From: Chitinophagaceae bacterium IBVUCB2
Lineage (GTDB): Bacteria; Bacteroidota; Bacteroidia; Chitinophagales; Chitinophagaceae
DNA: 64,000 bases
Assembly: GCA_002127295.1 (NCBI GenBank)
Contig: NFUV01000001.1
Location: 372,001 to 436,000, forward strand
Direction of reading: 5' to 3'
Below are positions 1 to 9,020 of this stretch, piece after piece (position 1 is the first letter of the stretch; each line of letters starts with the position of its first letter). A model generated the notes under the pieces. That model had not been told where the DNA came from. It saw only the letters and a list, made by a program, of their open reading frames with translations, and did not search any database. Both the position numbers and the translations under genes were made by a program.

Positions 1-617
1 TTAATAAAGATGATGCTAAAGAAACTACTTTCTATATAGGTGCACCGGGTATTGCCCGCAATAATCCAGATTATGTTTCTATTGATGTGGTTAATACGTT
101 GTTTGGCGGTCGCTTTACTTCTATGCTTAATGATGAACTTCGGGTAAATACTGGCTTAACATATGGTGCCCGCAGCAGTTTCAATGCCTTGAAAAACGGG
201 GGATCTTTTGCTATTTCTACTTTTACCGCTGGTAAAACTTCAGAGCAGGCAATCGATAAAGCGTTGGAAGTATTGAATAAATTACATTCAAACGGCATAG
301 ACGAACAATCACTAACATCAGCAAAGAACTATGTAAAAGGACAATTTCCTCCCCGCTTTGAAACGGCTGGTCAGTTAGCCGGCCTAATGACACAGATGTT
401 CTGGTATAATTTTGACGAGTCGTTCATTAATAATTTTGAGAAAAACGTAAATGATCTGACGTTAGATAAAGCAAAAACAATCATTGCAAAATATTTCCCT
501 AAGGACAAATTGCAATTTATATTGGTGGGTAAAGCTGCTGATATAAGAAAGATTGCCGAAAAATATGGCCCTGTTAAAGAAGTTGAAATAAAAGAAGAAG
601 TGAAAAAAGGATTTTAA
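1..617 (+). CDS. M16 family metallopeptidase, C-terminal part (5' end outside window)
   Basis: The reading frame is open from the window edge to the TAA at 615-617, so this is the C-terminal part of a longer gene. It has the look of the second, non-catalytic half of an M16 (pitrilysin-like) peptidase: a segment reading NTLFGGRFTSMLNDELR followed by a GLTYGARS-like motif is typical of the M16 C-terminal domain, where it helps close the clamshell around the peptide. The HxxEH zinc motif would lie upstream of the window or in a partner protein and cannot be checked. A strong terminator follows directly. The family call is good; substrate and location are unknown. Confidence 0.85.
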   Translation, partial: NKDDAKETTFYIGAPGIARNNPDYVSIDVVNTLFGGRFTSMLNDELRVNTGLTYGARSSFNALKNGGSFAISTFTAGKTSEQAIDKALEVLNKLHSNGIDEQSLTSAKNYVKGQFPPRFETAGQLAGLMTQMFWYNFDESFINNFEKNVNDLTLDKAKTIIAKYFPKDKLQFILVGKAADIRKIAEKYGPVKEVEIKEEVKKGF

Positions 618-636
618 TCAATCCTTTGAAAAGATG

Positions 637-666
637 AAACCTCCTGTGTTCAGGAGGTTTTCTTTT
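637..666 (+). terminator. Intrinsic terminator after the M16 peptidase gene
   Basis: A perfect 10-bp stem (AAACCTCCTG at 637-646 with CAGGAGGTTT at 651-660) has a 4-nt TGTT loop and is followed by TCTTTT. It lies 20 bp after the stop codon. Confidence 0.9.
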
Positions 667-702
667 ATAAGTAGTTATTATCTTTAAGCTTATTAGTTAA
701 AT

Positions 703-1176
703 ATGAAAGTTCATCTTTGGAGTATCGGCAAAAATCATGAGCCACATGTAAAATTGGGAATAGAGGATTTTACCAACCGCATATCCAAATACTTTAAAGT
801 AGAATGGAATATTATTGCGACACCTAAAAATGCAGGCTTACTTAATGAAGCAGACCTGAAGAAAAAAGAAGCTGAGATCATAATGAACTTACTCACAAAA
901 GATGATTACCTGGTGGCGCTGGATGAACGGGGAAAGCAAATGAGCTCAGAAGCATTGGCTGGTTTTATACAGCAACGGGCAAACGAAAGTATAAAACGGG
1001 TAGTTTTTTTAATTGGCGGAGCTTATGGGATTGATGAAGCCGTTTTAAAAAGAGCTGATTATAAATGGAGCTTGTCGCAGTTGGTTTTCCCACATCAATT
1101 AGTACGATTGATTTTGGCAGAACAGATCTACCGTGCCTGCACTATCCTGCGGAACGAAAAATATCATCATAGCTGA
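703..1176 (+). CDS. rlmH: 23S rRNA (pseudouridine1915-N3)-methyltransferase RlmH
   Basis: This 157-residue protein has the full length of the SPOUT-class RlmH family, which methylates N3 of pseudouridine 1915 in helix 69 of 23S rRNA using SAM. The C-terminal knot shows the expected glycine-rich FLIGGAYGID segment (about residues 104-113), then the LSQLVFPHQLVRLILAEQ stretch, and the protein ends in YHHS, close to the usual RlmH tail. The gene starts 37 bp after the preceding terminator, so it has its own promoter; a near-consensus TATCTTTA box sits just upstream. The rhomboid gene follows after 27 bp and is probably co-transcribed. Confidence 0.95.
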   Translation: MKVHLWSIGKNHEPHVKLGIEDFTNRISKYFKVEWNIIATPKNAGLLNEADLKKKEAEIIMNLLTKDDYLVALDERGKQMSSEALAGFIQQRANESIKRVVFLIGGAYGIDEAVLKRADYKWSLSQLVFPHQLVRLILAEQIYRACTILRNEKYHHS

Positions 1177-1203
1177 TTGCCTTAAACAACTTATTTTTAA
1201 AGC

Positions 1204-1857
1204 ATGAATAGTATCGACAGCCCTATCACCCTTGCATTGATTGCGACGAATGTAATCTTCTCCCTTATTGCAATGAGTAACCAGGAAATAAAATCCAAAG
1301 CCATCATGTGGCCCTATGGTGTAAAACGCTACAACCAATTTTACCGTTTCATCACCAGTGGTTTTATTCATGCAGATTATATGCACCTTTTCTTCAACAT
1401 GTTTACATTGTATTTTTTTGGAAGAGTTGTTGAAGCCTATTTTTCGATGTATGGGCTTGGTGGAAATATTTCGTATATAGTTCTTTATTTTCTGGGTTTA
1501 ATTGCATCTGACTTACCAACCTATTTCAAATACAAAGACGATTACAATTATTTATGTTTGGGTGCTTCGGGGGCTGTGTCGGCAGTTGTATTTGCTGCTA
1601 TTGTTTTCAATCCATGGGGTAGTATTTATCTTTTTGGTGCATTAAAACTATCTTCTTTTCTATATGCAATTTTATATATTGTCTATTGTGTATACATGTC
1701 GAAAAAAGGGGGTGACAACATAAACCATGATGCTCACTTATGGGGAGCATTGTTTGGTCTTGGTTTCACCATTGCATTAATTGCGGCTTTACAGCCAATG
1801 TTGTTAGAATTAATTTGGGAAGAAATAAAAAATCCCAGCCTATTCGGCAAAGGTTAA
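1204..1857 (+). CDS. Rhomboid family intramembrane serine protease
   Basis: This is a 217-residue polytopic membrane protein. The rhomboid signature is complete: HADYMHLFFNMFTLYFFG (HxxxN motif in TM2), the catalytic serine in GASGAVSA (Ser122), and the dyad histidine in DAHLWGALFG (His178). Rhomboids cleave transmembrane segments of substrates inside the membrane; the substrate here is unknown. It follows rlmH by 27 bp. Its 3' end overlaps the convergent tilS gene by 18 bp, so no separate terminator fits between them. Confidence 0.92.
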   Translation: MNSIDSPITLALIATNVIFSLIAMSNQEIKSKAIMWPYGVKRYNQFYRFITSGFIHADYMHLFFNMFTLYFFGRVVEAYFSMYGLGGNISYIVLYFLGLIASDLPTYFKYKDDYNYLCLGASGAVSAVVFAAIVFNPWGSIYLFGALKLSSFLYAILYIVYCVYMSKKGGDNINHDAHLWGALFGLGFTIALIAALQPMLLELIWEEIKNPSLFGKG

Positions 1858-3189
1858 TTGCAACCGCAGAACTTCTTTTGTTTTATCGGTTACTTTATAC
1901 CGGTCATCTATACGATGGTTAACTACCCAGACAATGCGTTGATTGCTTTCTAATACCCAGGCATTCTCTTTTTCAGTCCTGGATAATTTCTGGTCAATAA
2001 AAAAACGATTCAGCTTTTTCTTTTTCTTCATTCCTAACGGGTAAAAATAATCACCCGTTTTCCATTTACGCAGCAACAAGGGAAACTTGATTTTTTTTGA
2101 ATCAAAGGAGGCAGAGCTCTTTAGGTTTTGAAGTTGGGAATTTGTAGTTTTTTCAAGTTTAAGTATTCCTAATGCAAATGATATTTCTTTTACCGCTTCT
2201 TCAATAATAATAGTATCAGATTCTATGTTAATTACCGGGCTGATAATAAACCAGTGGCGGTGTTTGATGATACGATAATTATTACCGGGAGAATGAATGT
2301 ATTTGCCTGATTGGCTTGTTGCCAGTTTTATCATTTCATCAACCTGCTTCTCATTGAAACCAAAAGGGGATATAATTTCATAAATCAGGGCACTGTTGTT
2401 ATATCCCATTAATTGCTTCACCGGAATATGAGTTTCATTGCCTTTTAATCTGCATAGTTTCTTCTTCAGCTCATCAACAGAAGAACGGTACAATTTTTCA
2501 ATTGCTGTAAACCGTTTAATATTATCCTGCAAATTTTCTTTTACCTGTGGGTACACTTTGCTTATAGCAGGTACCAGTTCATTCCTGAAAAAATTGCGGG
2601 TGTATTTGGATGATTGATTGGAAGAATCCTCAACAAAATTCAAATTACTCTCTTTAGCAAAAGCAACTAACTCATCCTTAGAAAATGTCAGCAATGGCCT
2701 TCTGATATAATTAATGGCAGCGGGAATTCCTGTTAATCCGTGCAAACCGGTCCCCCGGAAAAAATTCATCAATAAAGTTTCGTTATTGTCATCTGCATGG
2801 TGAGCCGTAAGTAATAAGTTTCGGGTATTATCTTTTGAGTTACGGGTAAGGACTAATTCCTCAAACCACTTATATCTTAAATTCCTCGCAGCTTCCTGGG
2901 TGGAAAGCTTATTATCAGTAGCATATTTTTCGGTATCAAATTCTTTTACCAACACTTCTACCTCATATTTTCTTCCTAACTCTCGTACAAATTGTTCATC
3001 CCTTTCACTCTCCTCTCCTCTTAATTGAAAATTGCAATGAGCAATGGAAAAATCATATCCTCCTTGTTTGCATAGTTCACATAAAACAACAGAATCTACT
3101 CCCCCACTAACGGCCAACAGCAACTTATCTTTTGGTGAGAAAAGATGTTGCTGCTTAATTATGTTTTTAAAGTTTACTAGTAGATCCAT
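1840..3189 (-). CDS. tilS: tRNA(Ile)-lysidine synthetase TilS
   Basis: TilS modifies C34 of tRNA-Ile(CAU) to lysidine with ATP and lysine, switching the tRNA from AUG to AUA decoding. The N-terminal PP-loop SGGVDS is at residues 28-33, followed by the family segments HCNFQLRGEESERDEQFV and AHHADDNNETLLMNFFRGTG. A C-terminal substrate-binding domain (WKTGDYFYPLGMKKKKKLNRF) is also present. At 449 residues it is a full-length two-domain enzyme. It is downstream of a TPR protein gene on the same strand (75 bp gap) and runs convergently into the rhomboid gene. Confidence 0.96.
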   Translation of the reverse strand: MDLLVNFKNIIKQQHLFSPKDKLLLAVSGGVDSVVLCELCKQGGYDFSIAHCNFQLRGEESERDEQFVRELGRKYEVEVLVKEFDTEKYATDNKLSTQEAARNLRYKWFEELVLTRNSKDNTRNLLLTAHHADDNNETLLMNFFRGTGLHGLTGIPAAINYIRRPLLTFSKDELVAFAKESNLNFVEDSSNQSSKYTRNFFRNELVPAISKVYPQVKENLQDNIKRFTAIEKLYRSSVDELKKKLCRLKGNETHIPVKQLMGYNNSALIYEIISPFGFNEKQVDEMIKLATSQSGKYIHSPGNNYRIIKHRHWFIISPVINIESDTIIIEEAVKEISFALGILKLEKTTNSQLQNLKSSASFDSKKIKFPLLLRKWKTGDYFYPLGMKKKKKLNRFFIDQKLSRTEKENAWVLESNQRIVWVVNHRIDDRYKVTDKTKEVLRLQLTFAE

Positions 3190-3264
3190 CGAACTCTCTT
3201 ATTCCTTTCGGCTAATTTGAAAAATGAAATTGAATCACTGAACTAATTTCCTTCGGGCAAAGGG

Positions 3265-3576
3265 TTAAAATGTCAATTCTTCATAAGCTCCTCTCAATTC
3301 TCCCAAAGCATGATTATCTCCAGCCTTTTTTGCCTCCTCCATTCCTTTTTGGTATGTTTTAATAGCTTCGTCTGTTTTATCATTCCGCTCCAGTAATTTA
3401 GCTAGATGATAGTAGCTACCGATATAACCGGGGTCTCTGTTTAATAATTCTGTAAATAATGATTGAGCTGCTTCATCATTTCCCACCTTGATATATTCCA
3501 GTGCCAGGGCATGCTGCAGAAAATTATCAACAGGGTTTTCCACCAGCATTGCCTTTATTTTATCAATCCTCTCCAT
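3265..3576 (-). CDS. Small tetratricopeptide-repeat protein
   Basis: This 103-residue soluble protein is made of about two and a half TPR helices. One repeat reads NDEAAQSLFTELLNRDPGY and the next DKTDEAIKTYQKGMEEAKKAG. It has no signal peptide or membrane segment. TPRs mediate protein-protein contacts; the partner is unknown. It lies upstream of tilS on the same strand and may be co-transcribed with it. Such short TPR proteins are common in Bacteroidota and usually annotated only as tetratricopeptide repeat protein. Confidence 0.85.
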   Translation of the reverse strand: MERIDKIKAMLVENPVDNFLQHALALEYIKVGNDEAAQSLFTELLNRDPGYIGSYYHLAKLLERNDKTDEAIKTYQKGMEEAKKAGDNHALGELRGAYEELTF

Positions 3577-3623
3577 CTCAAAAATTATTATCTATTATTT
3601 ACTAATTATTAATTTACCCTTCC

Positions 3624-3631
3624 TATCTTTG
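3624..3631 (+). promoter_or_regulatory. Bacteroidota -7 promoter box (TATCTTTG) for etfB-etfA
   Basis: TATCTTTG matches the Bacteroidota primary-sigma -7 consensus TANNTTTG. It lies 60 bp before the etfB start, giving a leader of roughly 55 nt. No clear -33 TTG was seen at the usual distance. Confidence 0.6.
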
Positions 3632-3691
3632 CTTTAGTTGCATAAACAACTATCTGTTATTTGTTTACCACGATGACTAAAAAAATATACA

Positions 3692-4435
3692 ATGAAGATT
3701 TTAGTTTGTATCAGTAAAACGCCGGACACAACGGCAAAAATAGCCTTCACCGATAACAACACGAAATTCGATGTGAATGGTGTACAGTGGATCATTAATC
3801 CATATGATGAATGGTATGCTTTAGTAAGAGCTATTGAATTAAAAGAAAAAGATGCAGCTACTACTATACATCTCGTAACTGTTGGGGCTGCCGATGCAGA
3901 GCCCATTATTCGCAAAGCCCTTGCATTGGGTGGCGATGAAGCCATCCGTGTAAATGCCGACAGTCATGATAGTTTTTATATCGCATCCCAAATAGCTGAG
4001 ATAGCAAAACAAGGTGGTTATGATTTAGTATTGACCGGAAAAGAAACGATTGATTATAATGGTTCTTCCATCGGCGGTATGGTTGCCGAATTATTAGAAC
4101 TTCCTTATGTTTCATTAGCTACAAAATTTGAGTTAGCCGGAACAAAAGCAACTATTACAAGAGAAATTGAAGGTGGGGAAGAAACAAACGAAGTAGAATT
4201 GCCGGTAGTTGTAAGTGCTCAAAAAGGAATGGCCGAAGCAAGAATACCCAATATGAGAGGTATTATGGCAGCCCGTACAAAACCATTGAAAGTAATAGAA
4301 CCTGTAGCTGTTGAACCACTTACTGCTGTGGCAGGTTTTGGTTTACCTCCAGCAAAAGCTGGTGTAAAATTGGTGGATCCAGACAATGTGGAAGAGTTGG
4401 TTCGCCTGCTTCACGAAGAAGCAAAAGCACTTTAA
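3692..4435 (+). CDS. etfB: Electron transfer flavoprotein beta subunit
   Basis: This 247-residue ETF beta subunit is the AMP-binding half of the heterodimer that accepts electrons from acyl-CoA dehydrogenases. The start MKILVCISKTPDTTAKI and the family signature around LVLTGKETIDYNGSSIGG and VVSAQKGMAEARIPNMRGIMAA are clear. etfA follows 28 bp downstream, forming an operon with its own TATCTTTG promoter. An acyl-CoA dehydrogenase near 62.6-63.7 kb is a plausible electron donor. Confidence 0.96.
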   Translation: MKILVCISKTPDTTAKIAFTDNNTKFDVNGVQWIINPYDEWYALVRAIELKEKDAATTIHLVTVGAADAEPIIRKALALGGDEAIRVNADSHDSFYIASQIAEIAKQGGYDLVLTGKETIDYNGSSIGGMVAELLELPYVSLATKFELAGTKATITREIEGGEETNEVELPVVVSAQKGMAEARIPNMRGIMAARTKPLKVIEPVAVEPLTAVAGFGLPPAKAGVKLVDPDNVEELVRLLHEEAKAL

Positions 4436-4463
4436 ACTATTACTAAAATTTAAAATTATTTAT

Positions 4464-5429
4464 ATGTCAGTACTTGTTTATATAGATACCGCTGAAGGTC
4501 ATGTAAAGAAATCTTCTCTGGAGGTATTATCATACGGCGCCAAAGTAGCTGAGCAATTGGGTACTACTTTAGAAGGTGTTGTACTTGGTGCTACCACTGA
4601 AGATTTAGCTGCATTAGGTAAATATGGTGTAAAGAAAATTCATCATGTTGCTAACGACGCATTGAACAACTTCGATGCACAGGTTTTTACTAAAGTAATT
4701 GCACGGGCTGTTGAAGCAAGTGGCGCCACTGTAATTGTGTTCTCTAACAACTTAAGCGGAAAAGCAATTGCTCCCCGCCTTTCAGTTCGTTTAAAAGCAG
4801 GTCTTGTGTCCGGTGCGGTTGCCCTGCCTGATACCAGCAATGGTTTCACAGTAAAGAAAAATGTATTCTCTGGTAAAGCTTTTGCAAATATTTCGGTTAG
4901 CACTCCTATAAAAATTATTGCATTAAACCCAAATGCTTACCAGGTAATTGCAGGTGAAGGAACAGCTGAAGTAGTAGCACTAAACGCCAATGTTGAAACT
5001 GCTAAAGTAAAAGTAACCGGTGTTACAAAAGCGAGTGGTGAAGTGCCGCTTACAGAAGCCGAAGTGGTAGTAAGTGCGGGACGAGGATTGAAGGGTCCTG
5101 AAAACTGGGGCATGGTAGAGGAACTTGCCAAATTATTGCATGCCGCTACTGCTTGTAGCCGTCCTGTTGCGGATGCGCATTGGAGGCCACACAATGAACA
5201 TGTGGGGCAAACAGGTATTGCTATCGCACCTAACTTATATATTGCTATCGGTATTTCTGGTGCTATTCAGCATTTGGCGGGTGTAAACAGAAGTAAAGTA
5301 ATTGTGGTGATCAATAAAGATCCTGAAGCTCCTTTCTTTAAAGCAGCAGATTATGGTATTGTAGGTGATGCTTTTGAGGTGATCCCAAAGTTTATTACAG
5401 CCATTAAGAAGCTAAAAGGTGTTGCATAG
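4464..5429 (+). CDS. etfA: Electron transfer flavoprotein alpha subunit
   Basis: This 321-residue ETF alpha subunit carries the FAD domain. The start is set at the ATG that gives MSVLVYIDTAEGHVKK, the normal N-terminus; the frame extends upstream only into the end of etfB. The C-terminal FAD-binding region is intact, with GRGLKGPENWGMVEELA, then GQTGIAIAPNLYIAIGISG and VVINKDPEAPFF. It partners etfB in one operon that ends at a strong hairpin. Confidence 0.96.
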   Translation: MSVLVYIDTAEGHVKKSSLEVLSYGAKVAEQLGTTLEGVVLGATTEDLAALGKYGVKKIHHVANDALNNFDAQVFTKVIARAVEASGATVIVFSNNLSGKAIAPRLSVRLKAGLVSGAVALPDTSNGFTVKKNVFSGKAFANISVSTPIKIIALNPNAYQVIAGEGTAEVVALNANVETAKVKVTGVTKASGEVPLTEAEVVVSAGRGLKGPENWGMVEELAKLLHAATACSRPVADAHWRPHNEHVGQTGIAIAPNLYIAIGISGAIQHLAGVNRSKVIVVINKDPEAPFFKAADYGIVGDAFEVIPKFITAIKKLKGVA

Positions 5430-5450
5430 AAAAAACTTATATATCTTTAA

Positions 5451-5478
5451 AAGCCCTCTTTTTAAGAGGGCTTTTTTT
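5451..5478 (+). terminator. Intrinsic terminator of the etfBA operon
   Basis: The perfect stem AAGCCCTCTT (5451-5460) with AAGAGGGCTT (5464-5473) has a 3-nt loop and a run of T, 22 bp after the etfA stop. Confidence 0.9.
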
Positions 5479-5530
5479 GTGGCTCTAAAATATAGAGCAT
5501 TAAAACTAAAGGCTTAAATTCGTGGCTTCT

Positions 5531-6145
5531 ATGAAGAAAATTGAACTGGAAATAGTGGCTTTATCACACAGCATTACCCAAACACATTCCTATGCGGTGG
5601 TACTGGGAGAAGTGAACGGCTTAAGGAGATTACCCATCGTTATTGGCGGTTTTGAGGCGCAGGCAATTGCCGTTGCATTAGAAAAAATGCAACCCAGCCG
5701 TCCCCTCACCCACGACCTGATGAAAAATTTCATGAATGCTTTTGCAATTGACCTTCTCGAAATAATTATATGCGATCTGCAAGAGGGAATTTTCTATTCA
5801 AAATTGGTTTGTGCAACAGAAAATGATACGGTAGAGATCGACTCCCGAACTTCTGATGCTATTGCTTTGGCAGTTCGTTTTGGCTGCCCTGTTTATACCT
5901 ATGAAAATATATTAGAAAGTGCGGGAATTTTGATGGAGGATACAGAGGCAACTAAAGGGAAAAAGAAAAAAGCAAAACCTGCTGAAGCAATTGTTGAAGG
6001 AGATACCCCAACAGGAAACGAAGATCTGAAAACCATGACATTAGAAGAGTTAAATAATCTTTTAGGCGAAGTACTTGATAGTGAGGATTATATTCGGGCA
6101 ATCGCTATCCGTGATGAGATTAACAGTCGTCAAAAGAAACGTTGA
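5531..6145 (+). CDS. Bifunctional nuclease family protein (DUF151 domain plus UVR motif)
   Basis: The N-terminal ~130 residues form a DUF151/BFN domain, recognised by VVLGEVNGLRRLPIVIGGFEAQAIA and the segment DSRTSDAIALAVRFGCPVY. The C-terminus (MTLEELNNLLGEVLDSEDY onward) is a UVR-type helical motif like that of UvrB/UvrC, after a Lys/Ala-rich linker. Members of this family have reported nuclease activity, but the cellular role in Bacteroidota is unclear. The ATG at 5531 (MKKIELEIVALSHS) is preferred; a GTG 9 bp upstream is the alternative. Confidence 0.88.
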   Translation: MKKIELEIVALSHSITQTHSYAVVLGEVNGLRRLPIVIGGFEAQAIAVALEKMQPSRPLTHDLMKNFMNAFAIDLLEIIICDLQEGIFYSKLVCATENDTVEIDSRTSDAIALAVRFGCPVYTYENILESAGILMEDTEATKGKKKKAKPAEAIVEGDTPTGNEDLKTMTLEELNNLLGEVLDSEDYIRAIAIRDEINSRQKKR

Positions 6146-6226
6146 TCAACTTAATCCAGACCTATTTAGCCCGTCATTTATATTTACAATTGCAGGCATT
6201 CCTGTAAATCCTATAAAATTTTCTCA

Positions 6227-7057
6227 TTGATAGTCTTTCCCAATTGCAAAATAAACCTTGGACTCAATGTACTTCGAAAACGGAGTGATGGCTATCATGA
6301 ATTAGAGACCATCTTCTATCCTATCTCTTTAACCGACATTTTAGAAATAAACGAATACAAAGAACCTGAACGTTCATCCTTCATCCCATTTACAATTAGC
6401 GGATTGGCCATTAAAGGAGATACCTCTTCTAACCTGTGTATGAAGGCCTATAAAATGCTGAAAGTGGACTTTCCAAAACTGCCACATATACAAATGCATT
6501 TGCATAAAATAATTCCTGCTGGTGCCGGATTGGGTGGTGGCAGTGCTGATGCTGCTTTTGCTTTAAAAATGCTAAATGAAATATTCAATCTTGGGCTTTC
6601 CAAAAAACAATTGATAGAATATGCCAGTGAGCTAGGCAGCGATTGCCCTTTTTTTGTAATCAATACTCCTTGCTATGCTTCAGGCCGAGGTGAACAGCTT
6701 CAGGAATTAGCAATTGATTTATCTGCTTACAAATTCGTAATTGTTAATCCTGGAATACATGTAGATACCGGCCGGGCCTTTTTAAATATCACACCCTGTG
6801 TTCCGGAAAAATCTATTAAAGAAATTGTTGAAGGACCATTACAAAAATGGAAAGACGAATTGCAAAACGATTTTGAAAAAGTAATTTTCAAACAGCACCG
6901 GGAAATAGTAGATATAAAGGATAGCCTGTATCTGGCAGGTGCAAGTTATGCTTCTATGAGCGGTAGCGGCAGTACGGTGTATGGCATTTTTCCAAAAGAG
7001 AAAAAAATAGAACTGAGCTTTCCAGCTAATTATTTTGTAAAGGAATTACACAGTTAG
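6227..7057 (+). CDS. ispE: 4-diphosphocytidyl-2-C-methyl-D-erythritol kinase IspE
   Basis: IspE phosphorylates CDP-methylerythritol in the MEP pathway of isoprenoid synthesis. The 276-residue protein begins IVFPNCKINLGLNVLRKR, has the GHMP-kinase ATP loop PAGAGLGGGSADAAF (about residues 95-109), and the C-terminal motif ASMSGSGSTVYGIF. The start codon is TTG: no ATG is available before the conserved PNCKINLG segment, so the usual Met-Ile-Val-Phe N-terminus is initiated at TTG. It overlaps the convergent VOC gene by 12 bp. Confidence 0.95.
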   Translation: MIVFPNCKINLGLNVLRKRSDGYHELETIFYPISLTDILEINEYKEPERSSFIPFTISGLAIKGDTSSNLCMKAYKMLKVDFPKLPHIQMHLHKIIPAGAGLGGGSADAAFALKMLNEIFNLGLSKKQLIEYASELGSDCPFFVINTPCYASGRGEQLQELAIDLSAYKFVIVNPGIHVDTGRAFLNITPCVPEKSIKEIVEGPLQKWKDELQNDFEKVIFKQHREIVDIKDSLYLAGASYASMSGSGSTVYGIFPKEKKIELSFPANYFVKELHS

Positions 7058-7531
7058 CTTTAAGAGACCTTCAAGGTCTAATGCTTCAGTTACCATTTGC
7101 AGATTTCCTTCTTTATCAACGGGCCATTGTTCTTTTGGTTTATCCCAATATAATTCAACGCCATTTTTATCGGGGTCATCTAAATAAATAGCTTCCGAAA
7201 CACCATGATGGGATGCACCAGTGAGGGGATATTTTGCTTCTATCAATCTTTTAAGAACAATAGCAAGATCTTTCCGGGTCGGGTATACTATGGCAGTATG
7301 AAATAAACCTGCTGCCTTTACCGGTGCTGGCCCGGAATTTTTACTGTGCCATGTATTTAAACCGATATGATGATGATAACCTCCTGCGGAAATGAAAGCA
7401 GCACTATCGCCGAAAAACTGTTGCACTTCAAACCCCAGCAAATCACGGTAAAATTGTAATGAACGTTCAAGGTCTGCAACTTTCAGGTGCACATGACCAA
7501 TTCTTGTGCCGTCAGGAACTGTATAGGACAT
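7046..7531 (-). CDS. VOC family protein (glyoxalase/extradiol dioxygenase fold)
   Basis: This protein of about 161 residues starts at the ATG giving MSYTVPDGTRIGHVHLKVAD. It shows the VOC pattern: IGHVHLKVADLERSLQFYRD, then YHHHIGLNTWHSK, FHTAIVYPTRKDL and the closing DPDKNGVELYWDKP. The metal-ligand positions (His in GHVH, His in HHIG, Glu in VELY) look present. It resembles the N-terminal half of catechol-2,3-dioxygenase/CatE-like proteins, but the substrate cannot be told. The frame extends about 96 bp further upstream, but that N-terminus lacks family features. Confidence 0.85.
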   Translation of the reverse strand: MSYTVPDGTRIGHVHLKVADLERSLQFYRDLLGFEVQQFFGDSAAFISAGGYHHHIGLNTWHSKNSGPAPVKAAGLFHTAIVYPTRKDLAIVLKRLIEAKYPLTGASHHGVSEAIYLDDPDKNGVELYWDKPKEQWPVDKEGNLQMVTEALDLEGLLKLTV

Positions 7532-7683
7532 ATAAAAATATTGAAGACACAAGTTACGATAGAGATGACACAACAAACAACGGGGTACAACTGAAGCGGC
7601 CCAGTTGTAGCCTGTAGCTTTTTTCACTATCTTGCATCAAATTACAAATTGATCCAACAGCATCTTAGCATATCAATCTTTCT

Positions 7684-7718
7684 AAAAAACAACCTCGATC
7701 TACTCAATCATCGAGGTT
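7684..7718 (-). terminator. Orphan hairpin with minus-strand T-tract upstream of the VOC gene
   Basis: The perfect 9-bp inverted repeat AACCTCGAT (7691-7699) / ATCGAGGTT (7710-7718) has a 10-nt loop. Read on the minus strand it is followed by GTTTTTTAG, the layout of an intrinsic terminator. No minus-strand gene ends here. It lies 160 bp before the VOC start and so may be a leader attenuator or an insulator. Confidence 0.55.
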
Positions 7719-7784
7719 AATATGTAATTGCCCCTAGTGGCGTAGTGTCTCCTTTCTATTTTTTATTCTTCCTATCTATTTTTT

Positions 7785-9020
7785 ATGCAAACAGCAATTG
7801 ATATGTCATCAACTACACAATATTATTTGGAGCTTGAAGATCAGTATAGTGCTCACAATTATCATCCGCTTCCGGTAGTACTCACCAAGGGCAAAGGAGT
7901 ACATGTGTGGGATGTGGATGGCAAACAGTATTATGATTTTTTAAGCGGTTACTCTGCAGTAAACCAGGGACATTGCCATCCTGTAATTGTACAATCATTT
8001 ATTGAGCAATCGCAAAAGCTCACCTTAACAAGCCGTGCTTTTCACAGCGACTTGCTTGGGGAATATGCAAAATATATTACCGATTATTTTGGGTACGACA
8101 AAGTGTTGCCGATGAACACTGGTGTGGAAGCCGTGGAAACGGGTATTAAGCTTTGCCGCAAATGGGGTTATGAAGTAAAAGGAATTGAGGAAGGTAAAGC
8201 TGTTATTATTGTTTGCGAAGGAAATTTTCATGGAAGAACCTCCACGATTATTTCATTTAGCAGCGATCCGTCCGCCAAAAAGAATTTCGGGCCTTATATG
8301 CCGGGCTTTGTGTCTATTCCGTATAATGATACAAATGCATTAGCTAATGCTTTAAATGATAAAAATGTAGCTGGCTTTTTAGTAGAACCTATACAAGGTG
8401 AAGCTGGTGTACTTGTTCCGGATGATGGTTATTTAGCTACAGCTAAACAACTTTGTGCAGCAGCTAATGTTTTATTTATTGCTGATGAAATACAAACCGG
8501 GCTTGCCAGAACCGGAAAAATGCTGGCCTGTGACCATGAAAATGTAAGGCCTGATATTTTATTATTAGGAAAAGCTTTAAGCGGTGGTATGCTACCGGTA
8601 AGTGCAGTGCTTTGCGATGATGAAATAATGATGACAATAAAACCGGGTGAGCATGGCTCTACTTATGGCGGAAATCCCTTAGCCTGTAAAGTAGCCATGA
8701 CGGCATTGCAGGTATTAAAAGATGAAAAGATGGAAGCCAATGCGGGCAGAATGGGAGAACTGTTACGGAATGAATTAACATCACTGCAATCAAAACATAT
8801 TGCTGTAGTTCGTGGCAAAGGATTATTGAATGCCATTATTATTGAGCACTATAATAAAGATGCCGCCTGGGATCTTTGCCTTGCATTAAAAGAGAATGGA
8901 CTACTTGCCAAACCTACGCATGGCGATAAGATTCGTTTTGCGCCGCCTCTAATCATCAACAAACAGCAAATAGTTGATTGTATTAAAATAATCCAGGAGA
9001 GTTTGAAACAACTTGACTGA
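7785..9020 (+). CDS. rocD: Ornithine aminotransferase
   Basis: This class III PLP aminotransferase (411 residues) transfers the delta-amino group of ornithine to 2-oxoglutarate, linking arginine/ornithine breakdown to glutamate semialdehyde and proline. Diagnostic segments are [67 protein letters not shown], and the Schiff-base lysine in [17 protein letters not shown] (Lys263). The ATG at 7785 is used; an in-frame ATG at 7803 is an alternative. The upstream region carries a 12-bp direct repeat that reaches the start codon. Confidence 0.95.
   Translation: MQTAIDMSSTTQYYLELEDQYSAHNYHPLPVVLTKGKGVHVWDVDGKQYYDFLSGYSAVNQGHCHPVIVQSFIEQSQKLTLTSRAFHSDLLGEYAKYITDYFGYDKVLPMNTGVEAVETGIKLCRKWGYEVKGIEEGKAVIIVCEGNFHGRTSTIISFSSDPSAKKNFGPYMPGFVSIPYNDTNALANALNDKNVAGFLVEPIQGEAGVLVPDDGYLATAKQLCAAANVLFIADEIQTGLARTGKMLACDHENVRPDILLLGKALSGGMLPVSAVLCDDEIMMTIKPGEHGSTYGGNPLACKVAMTALQVLKDEKMEANAGRMGELLRNELTSLQSKHIAVVRGKGLLNAIIIEHYNKDAAWDLCLALKENGLLAKPTHGDKIRFAPPLIINKQQIVDCIKIIQESLKQLD

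Noticed and set aside
3390-3415. GATGATAGTAG match to the dispersed repeat inside the TPR gene
   Set aside because: Only 11 bases match and they lie in coding sequence, so this is a chance match rather than a repeat copy.
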